NCBI GenBank assembly: GCA_900318445.1
Contig: ONKO01000001.1
Span: forward strand, 62,001 to 126,000
DNA: 64,000 nt
Reading direction: 5' to 3'
DNA from: an uncultured Bacteroidales bacterium
GTDB taxonomy: Bacteria; Bacteroidota; Bacteroidia; Bacteroidales; UBA932
Shown here: positions 17,449 through 25,982 of the stretch, piece after piece
How positions within the stretch are numbered: position 1 is the first letter of the stretch
Layout: each line of letters opens with the position of its first letter
Translations under genes and position numbers: made by a program
The notes under the pieces: model-generated
Databases searched by the model: none
Seen by the model: the letters and a program-made list of their open reading frames with translations, nothing else
Told to the model about the DNA's origin: nothing

Positions 17449-20317
17449 GGCAAAGCGCTTTATAGACTAAGTCGCGCACCTGCGCGGCAGTGTTTTGGTT
17501 TATGTAATTAGCTGGGTAGTAACTTATTCCGTCTGGATTTACGCCCAAAAGCTCATAGGCGAAACACAGGGACGCCACGTACTTGGGAAGACCCTCTGCC
17601 AAATGCGTATTGTCCTGGCTCCGCTGGAGTTTGTAGCCGTAAGTAGATAATACAGCATCTTTTCGGCAGGCTTCGATAGCTTTCCCAACATTAACACAGG
17701 CGTCCATGGACAAACTTTTACACACCACTGGAGCAGCCTGCTGAATGAGTTTGTACTGACATCTGTACAGGCTATCCCATTCCGCCTGGCTCTCCGGCCA
17801 GCGGCCGCCGTTATAGAGGGCGACAAACTTCTCCCGGTAGTCTTTGTTCCCCTCCGGGTAGGAAAAAGGAACCATGAGGCCGATTCGGACTTTGCCTCTT
17901 GCGGCCGGTTGCATCATGCCTTTCACATCCTCCACCAGAGCGGCAAGGCTATATCCATGAGCGTTTTCTTGCCCAAGATGACGTCTGAAATCCGCTCCCA
18001 TGGTGGCTTCCGGCTGGAAGATAATCCAGTCCCAAGGTTCATCGGCCACAATATCCTCAAGTTTGACACCTATTCCGGCAAGGCCGTTTTCATAGCCCGC
18101 CGCAGGCGTTTTTACCGGGTTTTCGGAGGCGGTATATTTCCAATACTGATAGGTAGCGTGCACCTTTTGCGGCTGCCCGTTGTGTACGTAGCAGTAAGCG
18201 GTGTCATGCAGGCCCCGCCACTGGTCCTCCAGCGTGCTGCCGCCCAGGTACCCATGCCCCACAATGACGGGACGGTTGGCACTGGCGGCGATGGCGCTCA
18301 CATAGCGCAGGGCATCCCGGGTCCAGCTATTCCCCACTCCAAGAATGCGAAGCGTATCCGCCGGAGCCTTTTTTACAAGCAGGATGCAGTCGGCCCGCAG
18401 AGGCTTCCCGGAGCCGCCGCCGGAGACCGTAACGGATATACTGTCGGAGAGTTCAAACGTGCCGAACGGTGCCCAGTCCCCCTTCATCTGACCGTCGAGC
18501 GGAAGCGCTCCGGAATGGACCGTAACACTTGTTCCGGCCACGTCGTAATGCGTCACCGGCTCGATATCGTCAACCAAATTCACATAGGAATACGCTTCAT
18601 ACAGCCCCGGAGCGGGCACCCTGGCGCTGAAACGGACGGATGCTCCCGGAGCCGATGACTCCAGATAGGAGGGACCGTATCCCCGCTTGGATTTTATGCG
18701 CGTCCAGCCGGAAGGAACGTCCATCTGTGCGTCATCCATAAATATATCCGGGACGGAACCGTCCTGTAGCGGGTCCCGGGCCAGGCTGGCCATCAAATCC
18801 ACGGCCGATACATCCTGAACCGGAACGCCCTGTCGAAGCGACATGACAGCCGCCAGACCTGCAACCTGCCCAAGGGACATGAACACTGGCTCCATTCTCA
18901 GAGAGCCGAAGGCGATATGGCTGGCCGACACGCAGACCGGCACAAGGAGGTTGTCGCACTCTTTCCGGGTGGGAACGATACTTCTGTAAGGAATGGGCCA
19001 TGGTCCGGGAATCTTCTCCTCCACATTGCCCTCGTTCTTCACCATCCCGTCCACCGCAATGCGCCGGCAGTTGTGGGAATCCATCTTGTAGGCGGCATAA
19101 GCAACGCCGTCAGGCACATTTGTAAGCCCTTCACAGTCCTTCTGGGTGACAACATAATCCGACACCATCCTACGTCCTTCCCGCACATAAAGCTGCGGCG
19201 TCCAGTGGCCATTCCCCGGATATTCATCCTTGGGAAGGCCCCACCGCGCAAGTTCCTGCCGGGTCGCAGAAGGGACGCGCGGGTCCGTCATCATGAACCA
19301 GAGCAGCCCCAGCGTATAGTCCGTGTGCGCCTGATAGAGCTTGTATCGCCCGGCATAAGAGGCTTCCAGATAGCCGGCGTTTCCGCCGATATAGTCGGTA
19401 GAGAAGCCCCCGAAATTGTTCACGTCGGTCTTGCGCCCGGGCATGGGGCTCCAAATGAAATATTTGGCCGATGCCGGCTGCGCGGCAATGAGGCGTGCAA
19501 GCAGCTCATATCGCGTAGAATCATAGCCGGAAGGCCTTGTAAACGGAATCCTATTTTCCAACGAATCCGTGAGACAGAGCCGCAGATTATACGCCTGCAG
19601 CAAGCCGTCCCCTTCGCCTTCCTCACCTGCTGGCCCTTCAGTCACGCCAGGAAGAAGCCCGCTTGCGGGGTTTCCGGGCTCCACATACGGGTCCACACTG
19701 TCCGGGAACTGATGGTTGGTGGCAATATGGCGGCCGTTCCAGCTTTCCCCATATTGGGCCGACGATTCCCGCCCCACGGCATAACTCACGCCGGAGGCAG
19801 GAAGCAAATCCCCTTCGTAGCTGGCATCTATAAACACCTTTGCCCGAATCTTCGGCCCCCGTCCAAGCACCCGGCCTTCCTCGTCGAGCAAGATTGTATG
19901 CATGCCCTTGATGTGCGTTCCGTGTTTGCAAAGCCTGTCCAGGCCGGTATGGCGCAAAACGCTGATGCGGGGATGCGCTATATACGCATCCATCACCTCC
20001 TGCGCCACATGGGGCTCGAACACCCAGCTCTCCAACTTGCCGTAATGCTTCCCGAGTTCCCGGTAGAACTGCCGGGAAAGCCCTTGGACCACCTGTTTAT
20101 TGCCAATATCGGTAAGGCCGAGCCCGCCGGTGGTGAGCCCGCCAATATGTCCGGAAGGCTCCACTATAACCACGCTGTATCCCTCCAGGGCTGCGCTTCT
20201 TGCAGCCACCACACCCGCCGATGTACCGCCGTATATGCACACGTCATACTTTTTGACGCATGAAAGCATGGACAGCCATACGCCGCCCAGCAGGACGATA
20301 TGCGCAAACCATCTCAT
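17441..20317 (-). CDS. FAD-dependent oxidoreductase fused to golvesin-like and DUF4886 domains
   Basis: This 958-aa lipoprotein (lipobox LSC, Cys20) has three parts. Residues about 24-540 are an FAD-dependent oxidoreductase of the PF12831 type, with the nucleotide-binding motif IYGGTSAGVVAA at 28-39 and GHIGGLTTGGLGLTDIG after it. Residues about 545-650 resemble the golvesin/xanthan-lyase beta-sandwich that often binds glycans. Residues about 655-958 match DUF4886, an SGNH-like hydrolase, with G-N-S-W-T near the start and D-N-T-H-L near the end as probable catalytic Ser and Asp/His. The start at 20317 gives an ATGA overlap with the upstream SGNH gene. Oxidation of a sugar plus ester removal is a reasonable guess, not shown. 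Confidence 0.83.
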   Translation of the reverse strand: MRWFAHIVLLGGVWLSMLSCVKKYDVCIYGGTSAGVVAARSAALEGYSVVIVEPSGHIGGLTTGGLGLTDIGNKQVVQGLSRQFYRELGKHYGKLESWVFEPHVAQEVMDAYIAHPRISVLRHTGLDRLCKHGTHIKGMHTILLDEEGRVLGRGPKIRAKVFIDASYEGDLLPASGVSYAVGRESSAQYGESWNGRHIATNHQFPDSVDPYVEPGNPASGLLPGVTEGPAGEEGEGDGLLQAYNLRLCLTDSLENRIPFTRPSGYDSTRYELLARLIAAQPASAKYFIWSPMPGRKTDVNNFGGFSTDYIGGNAGYLEASYAGRYKLYQAHTDYTLGLLWFMMTDPRVPSATRQELARWGLPKDEYPGNGHWTPQLYVREGRRMVSDYVVTQKDCEGLTNVPDGVAYAAYKMDSHNCRRIAVDGMVKNEGNVEEKIPGPWPIPYRSIVPTRKECDNLLVPVCVSASHIAFGSLRMEPVFMSLGQVAGLAAVMSLRQGVPVQDVSAVDLMASLARDPLQDGSVPDIFMDDAQMDVPSGWTRIKSKRGYGPSYLESSAPGASVRFSARVPAPGLYEAYSYVNLVDDIEPVTHYDVAGTSVTVHSGALPLDGQMKGDWAPFGTFELSDSISVTVSGGGSGKPLRADCILLVKKAPADTLRILGVGNSWTRDALRYVSAIAASANRPVIVGHGYLGGSTLEDQWRGLHDTAYCYVHNGQPQKVHATYQYWKYTASENPVKTPAAGYENGLAGIGVKLEDIVADEPWDWIIFQPEATMGADFRRHLGQENAHGYSLAALVEDVKGMMQPAARGKVRIGLMVPFSYPEGNKDYREKFVALYNGGRWPESQAEWDSLYRCQYKLIQQAAPVVCKSLSMDACVNVGKAIEACRKDAVLSTYGYKLQRSQDNTHLAEGLPKYVASLCFAYELLGVNPDGISYYPANYINQNTAAQVRDLVYKALCHD

Positions 20318-21384
20318 TTTGCCAGAATTTCCAGGATGGGTTCCTTCACCGACTCCATCCACAGGGTGTAACCATAGGAATCCGGGTGGGAGCCGTCGGA
20401 GGTAGCCTCGTGGCTTTCGGCCGTGGCGTTGGTGGTGTTAATCCAGTAAACCTGGGGGTACCTAGCCGCCATCTGCTGCATCAGCTCTTCCGCCGTAGCG
20501 CGCTTGGCGTGCTCCCGGGCGTCGTAGGAGGCGCTGAAATTGCGTTTTTCCCGCCGCAGGGTTTGCAGAAAAATGAGCGGAACGCCGGGACGGGCTTCCA
20601 CAAAGCGCTTGATAAACGGCTCCAGCCGTTCCCGGACTTCCTGGGGCGTAGGATTGGAGAAAGCGTCAAAGATAAAAGCATCCACCGGCTCCGCGTCCAG
20701 CAAGGCATCGGCAAAATAAGGCTGCAGCTTGCAGTTGCCGCTGAACCCCAGGTTGATGAAATTGTAGCCTGTTGCCCGTGCCAGCTGGGCTTCCCAGGTC
20801 ATGGCACAGCGGCCGGCGCCAGAGCCGTGTGTGTAGGAAGAGCCCCAGACGGCAATGCGGCCCTTGAACGGCTGGGCATCGGCCTCAATCCAGCTGCCTT
20901 CATCCGTCACAATATCCAAGCTTTCAAGCTGGGAAAAGAGCGGCAGGTACACCAGACAGTGCTTTTCAGCGCTGCCGCTGTCCTTGATGAGTTCCACCTC
21001 ATGCGGTTCCCCGGGCGTGTTCTTGGGATAGCCGTTGCCGGCCCAGAGCCACTGTCCGTCCTTTTTCATGTAAAGGTCAAAGCCGCGGGCCGCTATAGCC
21101 CCCATATTACCGCCGTCAGTCGCCTTCTTTCTCCAAACAACACGCACGCCGATGCGCTTGGAGTTGGTGGAAAACGCAACGGCCATGCCGGCGCAGTGCC
21201 GGGCCTGGCCTTTCTCTCCGTCGGTCATGCCTTCCCGCTGGTCCAGGCGGTCCCAAGGGTGCTGTGTTTCTGTGTATTTCCCCACTACGGTAAGGCTCAG
21301 GGCATCCGTATAATCTTTTTGGGCAAAGCAGGGAAGCGCCCATAGGCCCAACAGGGCCGCTACCATGAATTGGAACGTTCTCAT
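20314..21384 (-). CDS. SGNH/GDSL esterase with N-terminal GxDLY domain
   Basis: This 356-aa exported protein has a signal peptide at 1-21. The N-terminal beta-sandwich contains the name-giving motif GFDLY (101-105) of the GxDLY domain. The SGNH hydrolase domain then starts at about 175, with the nucleophile in WGSSYTHG (Ser182 or Ser183), the oxyanion Gly/Asn in N-L-G-F-S-G-N, and Asp330/His333 in SDGSHPD. Enzymes of this build remove acetyl or other acyl groups from plant glycans and are frequent in xylan loci, which fits the neighbouring GH10 and GH3. It overlaps both neighbours by 4 nt (ATGA). Confidence 0.87.
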   Translation of the reverse strand: MRTFQFMVAALLGLWALPCFAQKDYTDALSLTVVGKYTETQHPWDRLDQREGMTDGEKGQARHCAGMAVAFSTNSKRIGVRVVWRKKATDGGNMGAIAARGFDLYMKKDGQWLWAGNGYPKNTPGEPHEVELIKDSGSAEKHCLVYLPLFSQLESLDIVTDEGSWIEADAQPFKGRIAVWGSSYTHGSGAGRCAMTWEAQLARATGYNFINLGFSGNCKLQPYFADALLDAEPVDAFIFDAFSNPTPQEVRERLEPFIKRFVEARPGVPLIFLQTLRREKRNFSASYDAREHAKRATAEELMQQMAARYPQVYWINTTNATAESHEATSDGSHPDSYGYTLWMESVKEPILEILAK

Positions 21385-24263
21385 TTTACACTTTTTACTA
21401 TGGCTGCCCAGCCGCCGCCAGGTGCCAGATGAATTTTCATTTCGCCGGAAACAGAAACCATACGCTTCTGCCAATCCGTGGCTTTAGAATCGGCGTCCGG
21501 GCCGTCTTCCCAGGCCTCCACCGAGGCTTCCGGCAGGCCTAAGGCCCACAGGTCCACAACCAAATCCCGGGCGTTCCAGTCCGTCAGGGCGCCGATATAC
21601 CAGGTGTCGCCTTTCCTCCGGGCCGTGACAATATAGTCTCCTATCCGGCCGTCCAGCACCCTGGTCTCGTCCCAAACGGTGGGGACGCGATAGATAAACT
21701 CCGCGCATTCCGGTTCGGCTTCATAGCGGGCCGGGCCGTCGCAGAGCATTTGCATGGGGCCGTCAAAGACAACGTATTCGGCCAGTTGATGGCAGCGCGT
21801 TCCCTGCGACATGGGAGCCGGTTTGTACGGGACAAACGTTTCCCTGGTTCCGTTGAGGAAGGCGCCGGGCGTGTAGTCGGCCGGGCCCGTGACAAAGCGG
21901 ATGAACGGCGCTGTGACATCAAAGCTCACCATGTCGTACTGGGGCAGGGCACGGTTCCGCATCTGCTCCAGGCCGAAGATGCCCTCGTAATTGAGTACAT
22001 TGGGGAATTGCTTCTGAAGGCCTGTGGGCGGCGGGCAGCCGTGGAAATCGAGGAGCATGCGGTATTTGGCGGCTATCCGGGCGGTCTCATACATCACCTC
22101 CTGCACAATCTGGTCGTTGCGATCGAAAAAGTCTATCTTTAAGCCTTTCACGCCCATCGCGGCGTAATGCTTGCACACCTGCTCGATGTCTTTCACAAAG
22201 GCCGAGTAGCCCGCCCAGAGGATGATGCCGACGTTCTTCTGTTTGCTGTAGCCGATAATTTCTTCAAGGTCGATTTCCGGGACCACGGAGAAAAGGTCGT
22301 CGGCATATCTGACCGCCCAGCCCTCGTCCAGGAGGATGTATTCGATGCCATGCCGGGCGGCAAAGTCTATATAGGCCTTATAGGTCTCGGTGTTGACCCC
22401 CGGTGTGAAATCCACGTCGCCGATGGCAAATTGGTTCCACCATTCCCAGGCCACCTTTCCAGGCTTCACCCAGGAGAAGTCGCCCTTTGCCGGCGGGGCC
22501 AGGCGGGTGATGAGGTCGTTCTGCGCCAGGGAGCGGTCGTCGCGAGCTATGCAGATGACCCGCCAGGGGAAGGTCCTGGCTTTGCCGTCGCACCGGGCGA
22601 TATAGTTCTCGCGGGCGGTGACAATCATCTGGAGATTGCGCTTCCCGCCCTGCTTCAAGGTGGCGGGATAAGGGGCGAAATCGGCCTCGAAACCGGTGCC
22701 GAAGGGTTTCAGGAACATGCCGGGGTAGGCCTTCAGGTCAGACTCGGCGATGACCATCCTGACACCGTCACGCTCCACCAGGGCGGGAATGACCGCCAGC
22801 GGTTTCTTGGACAGCGCCTTCATGTTCACGGGTTTGTCCCACGGTCCCGGGGTTACGTCCAGCAGGGGCTTGCCGGTATTCCAGACCGGGAAGGTCACCT
22901 CCTGGTAGAGGTTCTCGAAGTCGTCCTGATAGGGATCCACGTTTTTGTGGGTAAGCGAGATGGTGGCCCGGGCCTGCGTCTCAAAACGGAAGGCCGTTTG
23001 CTCGGCCAGGACTTGATAGGGTTTTCTCTTGGAAGCAGTCCAGCGGAAGGCCACTCCGTCATTGAATGCACGTGCCTCCAGGGCATAGCCGTTGTAGCGG
23101 AAGAGCAGGGTTCCATTCGCCCTTTCTATTTTGCGCGGTTCGCCGGCCCCGAAGACGGTGCCGTCGGAAAGGGTCATGGAGAGGGGTGCGGATTGGACCA
23201 CCACCTTCCCGTCGCAGAGGACCCGGTAAAAGGCCGATTCTGCACCCGGGCGGAGTTCGATGGCGATGCTCCCGTCGGGTGAAGTGGCCCGCTCCCAGGT
23301 CTGGGAAGGCTCCGCAAAGGCCACCCGGGCCACCAGCGGGTAGTGGTCAGAGGGATAGTGCAGGGACGCGTCGGCCGTGGGGAACTGTCCCCGTTCTATC
23401 CGGAAGCTGTGCGCCTTGAAGCCATCCAGCATGATGTGGTCCGGATACCATTTGGTGGAGCCGGACTCGTCCTTGGTGTTCTGGGTTCCCCATTCGCGGT
23501 CTTCAATCTCCAGGCGCCCCTCCTTGGAGAAACGGGTGTACACATCTTCCCATCGGCCGTCGGCAATGACGTGCCAGTCTTTTGCATTATGGGCAATATT
23601 CAAGTCTCCCACCAGGATGGAAGGGACGTCCTCCGGGACCAGGGCCTCGCCCAGGCGACGGGTTTCTTCCAGGTTGAGCACATTGCCGCGGTTCCGGGGC
23701 CACTGGTCGTTCTTGTATTTGGTGGGCACCACCGTATGGGTGTCCAGAAAATAGAACTCCCTGCCGGAAGCCTTGTGGACAAAGCGTGCCCACACCAGCG
23801 GCTTGCAGGTGTGCGTGGGCTCATTGGCGCGGGTTTTGGGGCGGTCCGGATGCCCGCCGGTCCAGAAAATGCCGGTGGCCAGCGTATCAAACACTTCCCG
23901 CTTATAGGCAATGGCCACGTCGTAGGAAATGCCTTTTACGGTGTTGGGATACAGGATCCACTCGTAACCCGGATGGCGCTCCTCCACCAGGCGGCGGATG
24001 TCCAGGTCTCCTTTGTTGCCCCAGATGCTGTCACAGACCTCCTGGATGCCAATAACATCACAGTCAAGGTCCGCAATCATGTCGGCCACCGCCGTTGCAC
24101 TGTTGCACCAATAGCGCTGAGGGTCGGCAATTACGCCGGCCTTTCCCTTCTCCACAAAGGATTTCCGGGAACCGGAGGTGCAAATGTTGTAGGTCCCCAC
24201 CTTGAAGGTCTGGGCCGGGGCCAGCAGGGGAACAAGGAGGAACAGAAGAAGAAGTTTTCTCAT
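21381..24263 (-). CDS. Two-domain enzyme: EEP phosphodiesterase fold fused to GH97
   Basis: This 960-aa exported protein joins two catalytic folds. Residues 1-17 are a signal peptide. Residues about 19-317 form an endonuclease/exonuclease/phosphatase (EEP) domain with all expected catalytic residues: Asn26 (GTYN), Glu75 (IQE), His176 (DTH), Asp220/Asn222 (GDLN) and Asp306/His307 (SDH). Residues about 320-960 are GH97: the N-terminal super-sandwich, the barrel with LLDEGW and GLKIDFFDRND, and the C-terminal domain. Asp711 sits where retaining GH97 alpha-galactosidases carry their nucleophile, and Glu760 (NYEG) is a candidate acid/base, so a retaining alpha-galactosidase is more likely than a SusB-type inverting glucosidase. 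I know of no described EEP-GH97 protein. The frame is continuous, with no sign of a chimera. Confidence 0.88.
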   Translation of the reverse strand: MRKLLLLFLLVPLLAPAQTFKVGTYNICTSGSRKSFVEKGKAGVIADPQRYWCNSATAVADMIADLDCDVIGIQEVCDSIWGNKGDLDIRRLVEERHPGYEWILYPNTVKGISYDVAIAYKREVFDTLATGIFWTGGHPDRPKTRANEPTHTCKPLVWARFVHKASGREFYFLDTHTVVPTKYKNDQWPRNRGNVLNLEETRRLGEALVPEDVPSILVGDLNIAHNAKDWHVIADGRWEDVYTRFSKEGRLEIEDREWGTQNTKDESGSTKWYPDHIMLDGFKAHSFRIERGQFPTADASLHYPSDHYPLVARVAFAEPSQTWERATSPDGSIAIELRPGAESAFYRVLCDGKVVVQSAPLSMTLSDGTVFGAGEPRKIERANGTLLFRYNGYALEARAFNDGVAFRWTASKRKPYQVLAEQTAFRFETQARATISLTHKNVDPYQDDFENLYQEVTFPVWNTGKPLLDVTPGPWDKPVNMKALSKKPLAVIPALVERDGVRMVIAESDLKAYPGMFLKPFGTGFEADFAPYPATLKQGGKRNLQMIVTARENYIARCDGKARTFPWRVICIARDDRSLAQNDLITRLAPPAKGDFSWVKPGKVAWEWWNQFAIGDVDFTPGVNTETYKAYIDFAARHGIEYILLDEGWAVRYADDLFSVVPEIDLEEIIGYSKQKNVGIILWAGYSAFVKDIEQVCKHYAAMGVKGLKIDFFDRNDQIVQEVMYETARIAAKYRMLLDFHGCPPPTGLQKQFPNVLNYEGIFGLEQMRNRALPQYDMVSFDVTAPFIRFVTGPADYTPGAFLNGTRETFVPYKPAPMSQGTRCHQLAEYVVFDGPMQMLCDGPARYEAEPECAEFIYRVPTVWDETRVLDGRIGDYIVTARRKGDTWYIGALTDWNARDLVVDLWALGLPEASVEAWEDGPDADSKATDWQKRMVSVSGEMKIHLAPGGGWAAIVKSVK

Positions 24264-25978
24264 AGTACAGTAATTGTTCCGCTGTTTACGCAGCCTGTTT
24301 CCGTATGCGTGGCGGTAGAGTACAGGCCGGTAATCGCGTTAGTGTTCAGGGTTCCGTGCGAGGGAACATGGATGGTAAGGGTGCCGCTGAAGGTGCATCC
24401 TGCAAGGCCGATGTCGCTGCCGTCGCCATAGCTCTGTGCATTGCCCAGGATGCCGCCGGCCCGGATGGCGCCGGAGGAGGACGAGTTTACAGTCATGGTC
24501 CCCGCCGATGAGCAGTCGGCGATGGAAGCGGTTTTCACGGAGCCGGCAATGCCGCCCAGGTTCATGGCACCTGAAAGGGTGGAACCGCTCTCAAAGTTTA
24601 TTTCGCCCGTGAAGGTGCAGCCGGAAAGGATGCTGGTACTGATTGGCTGGAACTGGCCCACAATGCCGCCCGCTTCCGTTGTCTTGAGCGTGCCGGAAAG
24701 CGACAGCGAGCCTTCGTTTGTGCAGCCGATGATATTTACCTGGTCGCCGCTGGCGTAAACTCTTCCCACGATGCCTCCGGCCTGTACCGCAGCGCTGCCG
24801 TCACCTGTCACGCTTATGGACGCCTGATTGGTGCAATGCTCAATGCTGCCACGGGCCGCATAGCCGCAGAACGCACCGGCCCTGAGCTCCTTTCCCCACT
24901 GGTTGTAGAACAGGGAACCTTTTGCTACACAGTTGTTTATCAGCGCACCGGTGTACATTCTGTTGGTGATTATGCCAGCCCAGTAAACGGAGTCTTTGCC
25001 TACGATGTCGTCCTTGGATGAAATCTTGATATCCGCCTCCACCGTCAGATTGCGGATGCAGCCTTGTAGTTCGTTCGCAAAGGCTTTCTTAAGTCCGGAA
25101 AGGGTGTAGCCTCCTCCGTCGAAATCCCCGGTGAAGCCCTCCAGCGGTGTCCAGGTGTTGTCCGCCTGGATATTGGCTGTCATGCGGGCCTGCAGGAACT
25201 TCTCGCTTGCGGCCACCTTTTCCGCAAACGCCTTTAACTGCGTAAAATTGGCAATCACTGTTACCGGATGGGCATTGGCTTTGAATACCGTCTCCTGGAA
25301 TTCGTACACGCTGCCGGCCGTCAGGGTTTCGCCCACAAAGGAGACCAGGTTCATCCGGTCGCCGGTGGTGGTATAAATGTCCACGCTCAAGCCTTTCTCC
25401 AGATAAGCGGGGCGCAAAGCCAGACAGAAAGTCTTTGCCGATGAAATGCTTACGCCGCCTCCCGGCATGGTAAGCTGCACCGTGCCGCCGCCGCTCAGGG
25501 GCGTTCCGTCTATGGCACTCACGCTGATGCCCGCCACGGTTACGCTGCCACTGAGGGGCAGGGACAGTACGCAGGCCTGGTGTTCCAGCGTAAACGAGGC
25601 ATCATAGCTTGTTACGCCCATAGGAGCAGCAAAAGCGCGGATATTACCCTCTGAATACTGCTGTGCCGAAGGAACTCCGCTGCCATACTGGACATGATAA
25701 GGAGTTTTGATCGATTCGGAGAAGTGAAATGCTGCCGTAGCTGCACCAGCCTCCAGAGTAGTGAGCGGCTTGGACGGCACCCCATTGACCGTGATATAGT
25801 CTCCGACGCTCCAAAGGACGGGATATACGCCGGCGGCCTTGGGGCCCAATACCGTTTTGGTAACGGTTTCAGGCATGCTGACCTCCAGGACAAAATCTCC
25901 TGAGGACGCTTGCTCCTGCCTTGTGCAGGAAAGGAGGGCCGTGGCCAAAACAGACAAGATATACAGTTGTTTTCTCAT
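24260..25978 (-). CDS. Fimbrillin-like lipoprotein with GLUG-type repeats
   Basis: This 572-aa lipoprotein (lipobox LLSC) has a fimbrillin/Mfa-like N-terminal half (about 25-250), marked by the W-x-x-G-D element in LWSVGDYITVNG. The C-terminal half (about 260-572) is built of repeated turns of the form GGIxG followed by a CxxxG or CTF element, as in GLUG/beta-solenoid proteins. There are no catalytic residues of a known lyase. Such proteins are surface-exposed and could bind glycan or form part of a cell-surface assembly. The gene is in the middle of the EEP block and overlaps the EEP-GH97 gene by ATGA. Confidence 0.72.
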   Translation of the reverse strand: MRKQLYILSVLATALLSCTRQEQASSGDFVLEVSMPETVTKTVLGPKAAGVYPVLWSVGDYITVNGVPSKPLTTLEAGAATAAFHFSESIKTPYHVQYGSGVPSAQQYSEGNIRAFAAPMGVTSYDASFTLEHQACVLSLPLSGSVTVAGISVSAIDGTPLSGGGTVQLTMPGGGVSISSAKTFCLALRPAYLEKGLSVDIYTTTGDRMNLVSFVGETLTAGSVYEFQETVFKANAHPVTVIANFTQLKAFAEKVAASEKFLQARMTANIQADNTWTPLEGFTGDFDGGGYTLSGLKKAFANELQGCIRNLTVEADIKISSKDDIVGKDSVYWAGIITNRMYTGALINNCVAKGSLFYNQWGKELRAGAFCGYAARGSIEHCTNQASISVTGDGSAAVQAGGIVGRVYASGDQVNIIGCTNEGSLSLSGTLKTTEAGGIVGQFQPISTSILSGCTFTGEINFESGSTLSGAMNLGGIAGSVKTASIADCSSAGTMTVNSSSSGAIRAGGILGNAQSYGDGSDIGLAGCTFSGTLTIHVPSHGTLNTNAITGLYSTATHTETGCVNSGTITVL

Positions 25979-25982
25979 ACCC

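Noticed and set aside
21381-24263. EEP-GH97 considered as two genes with a missed stop
   Set aside because: The frame is continuous, the linker (about 312-330) has no start with a ribosome site, and GH97 lacks its own signal peptide.
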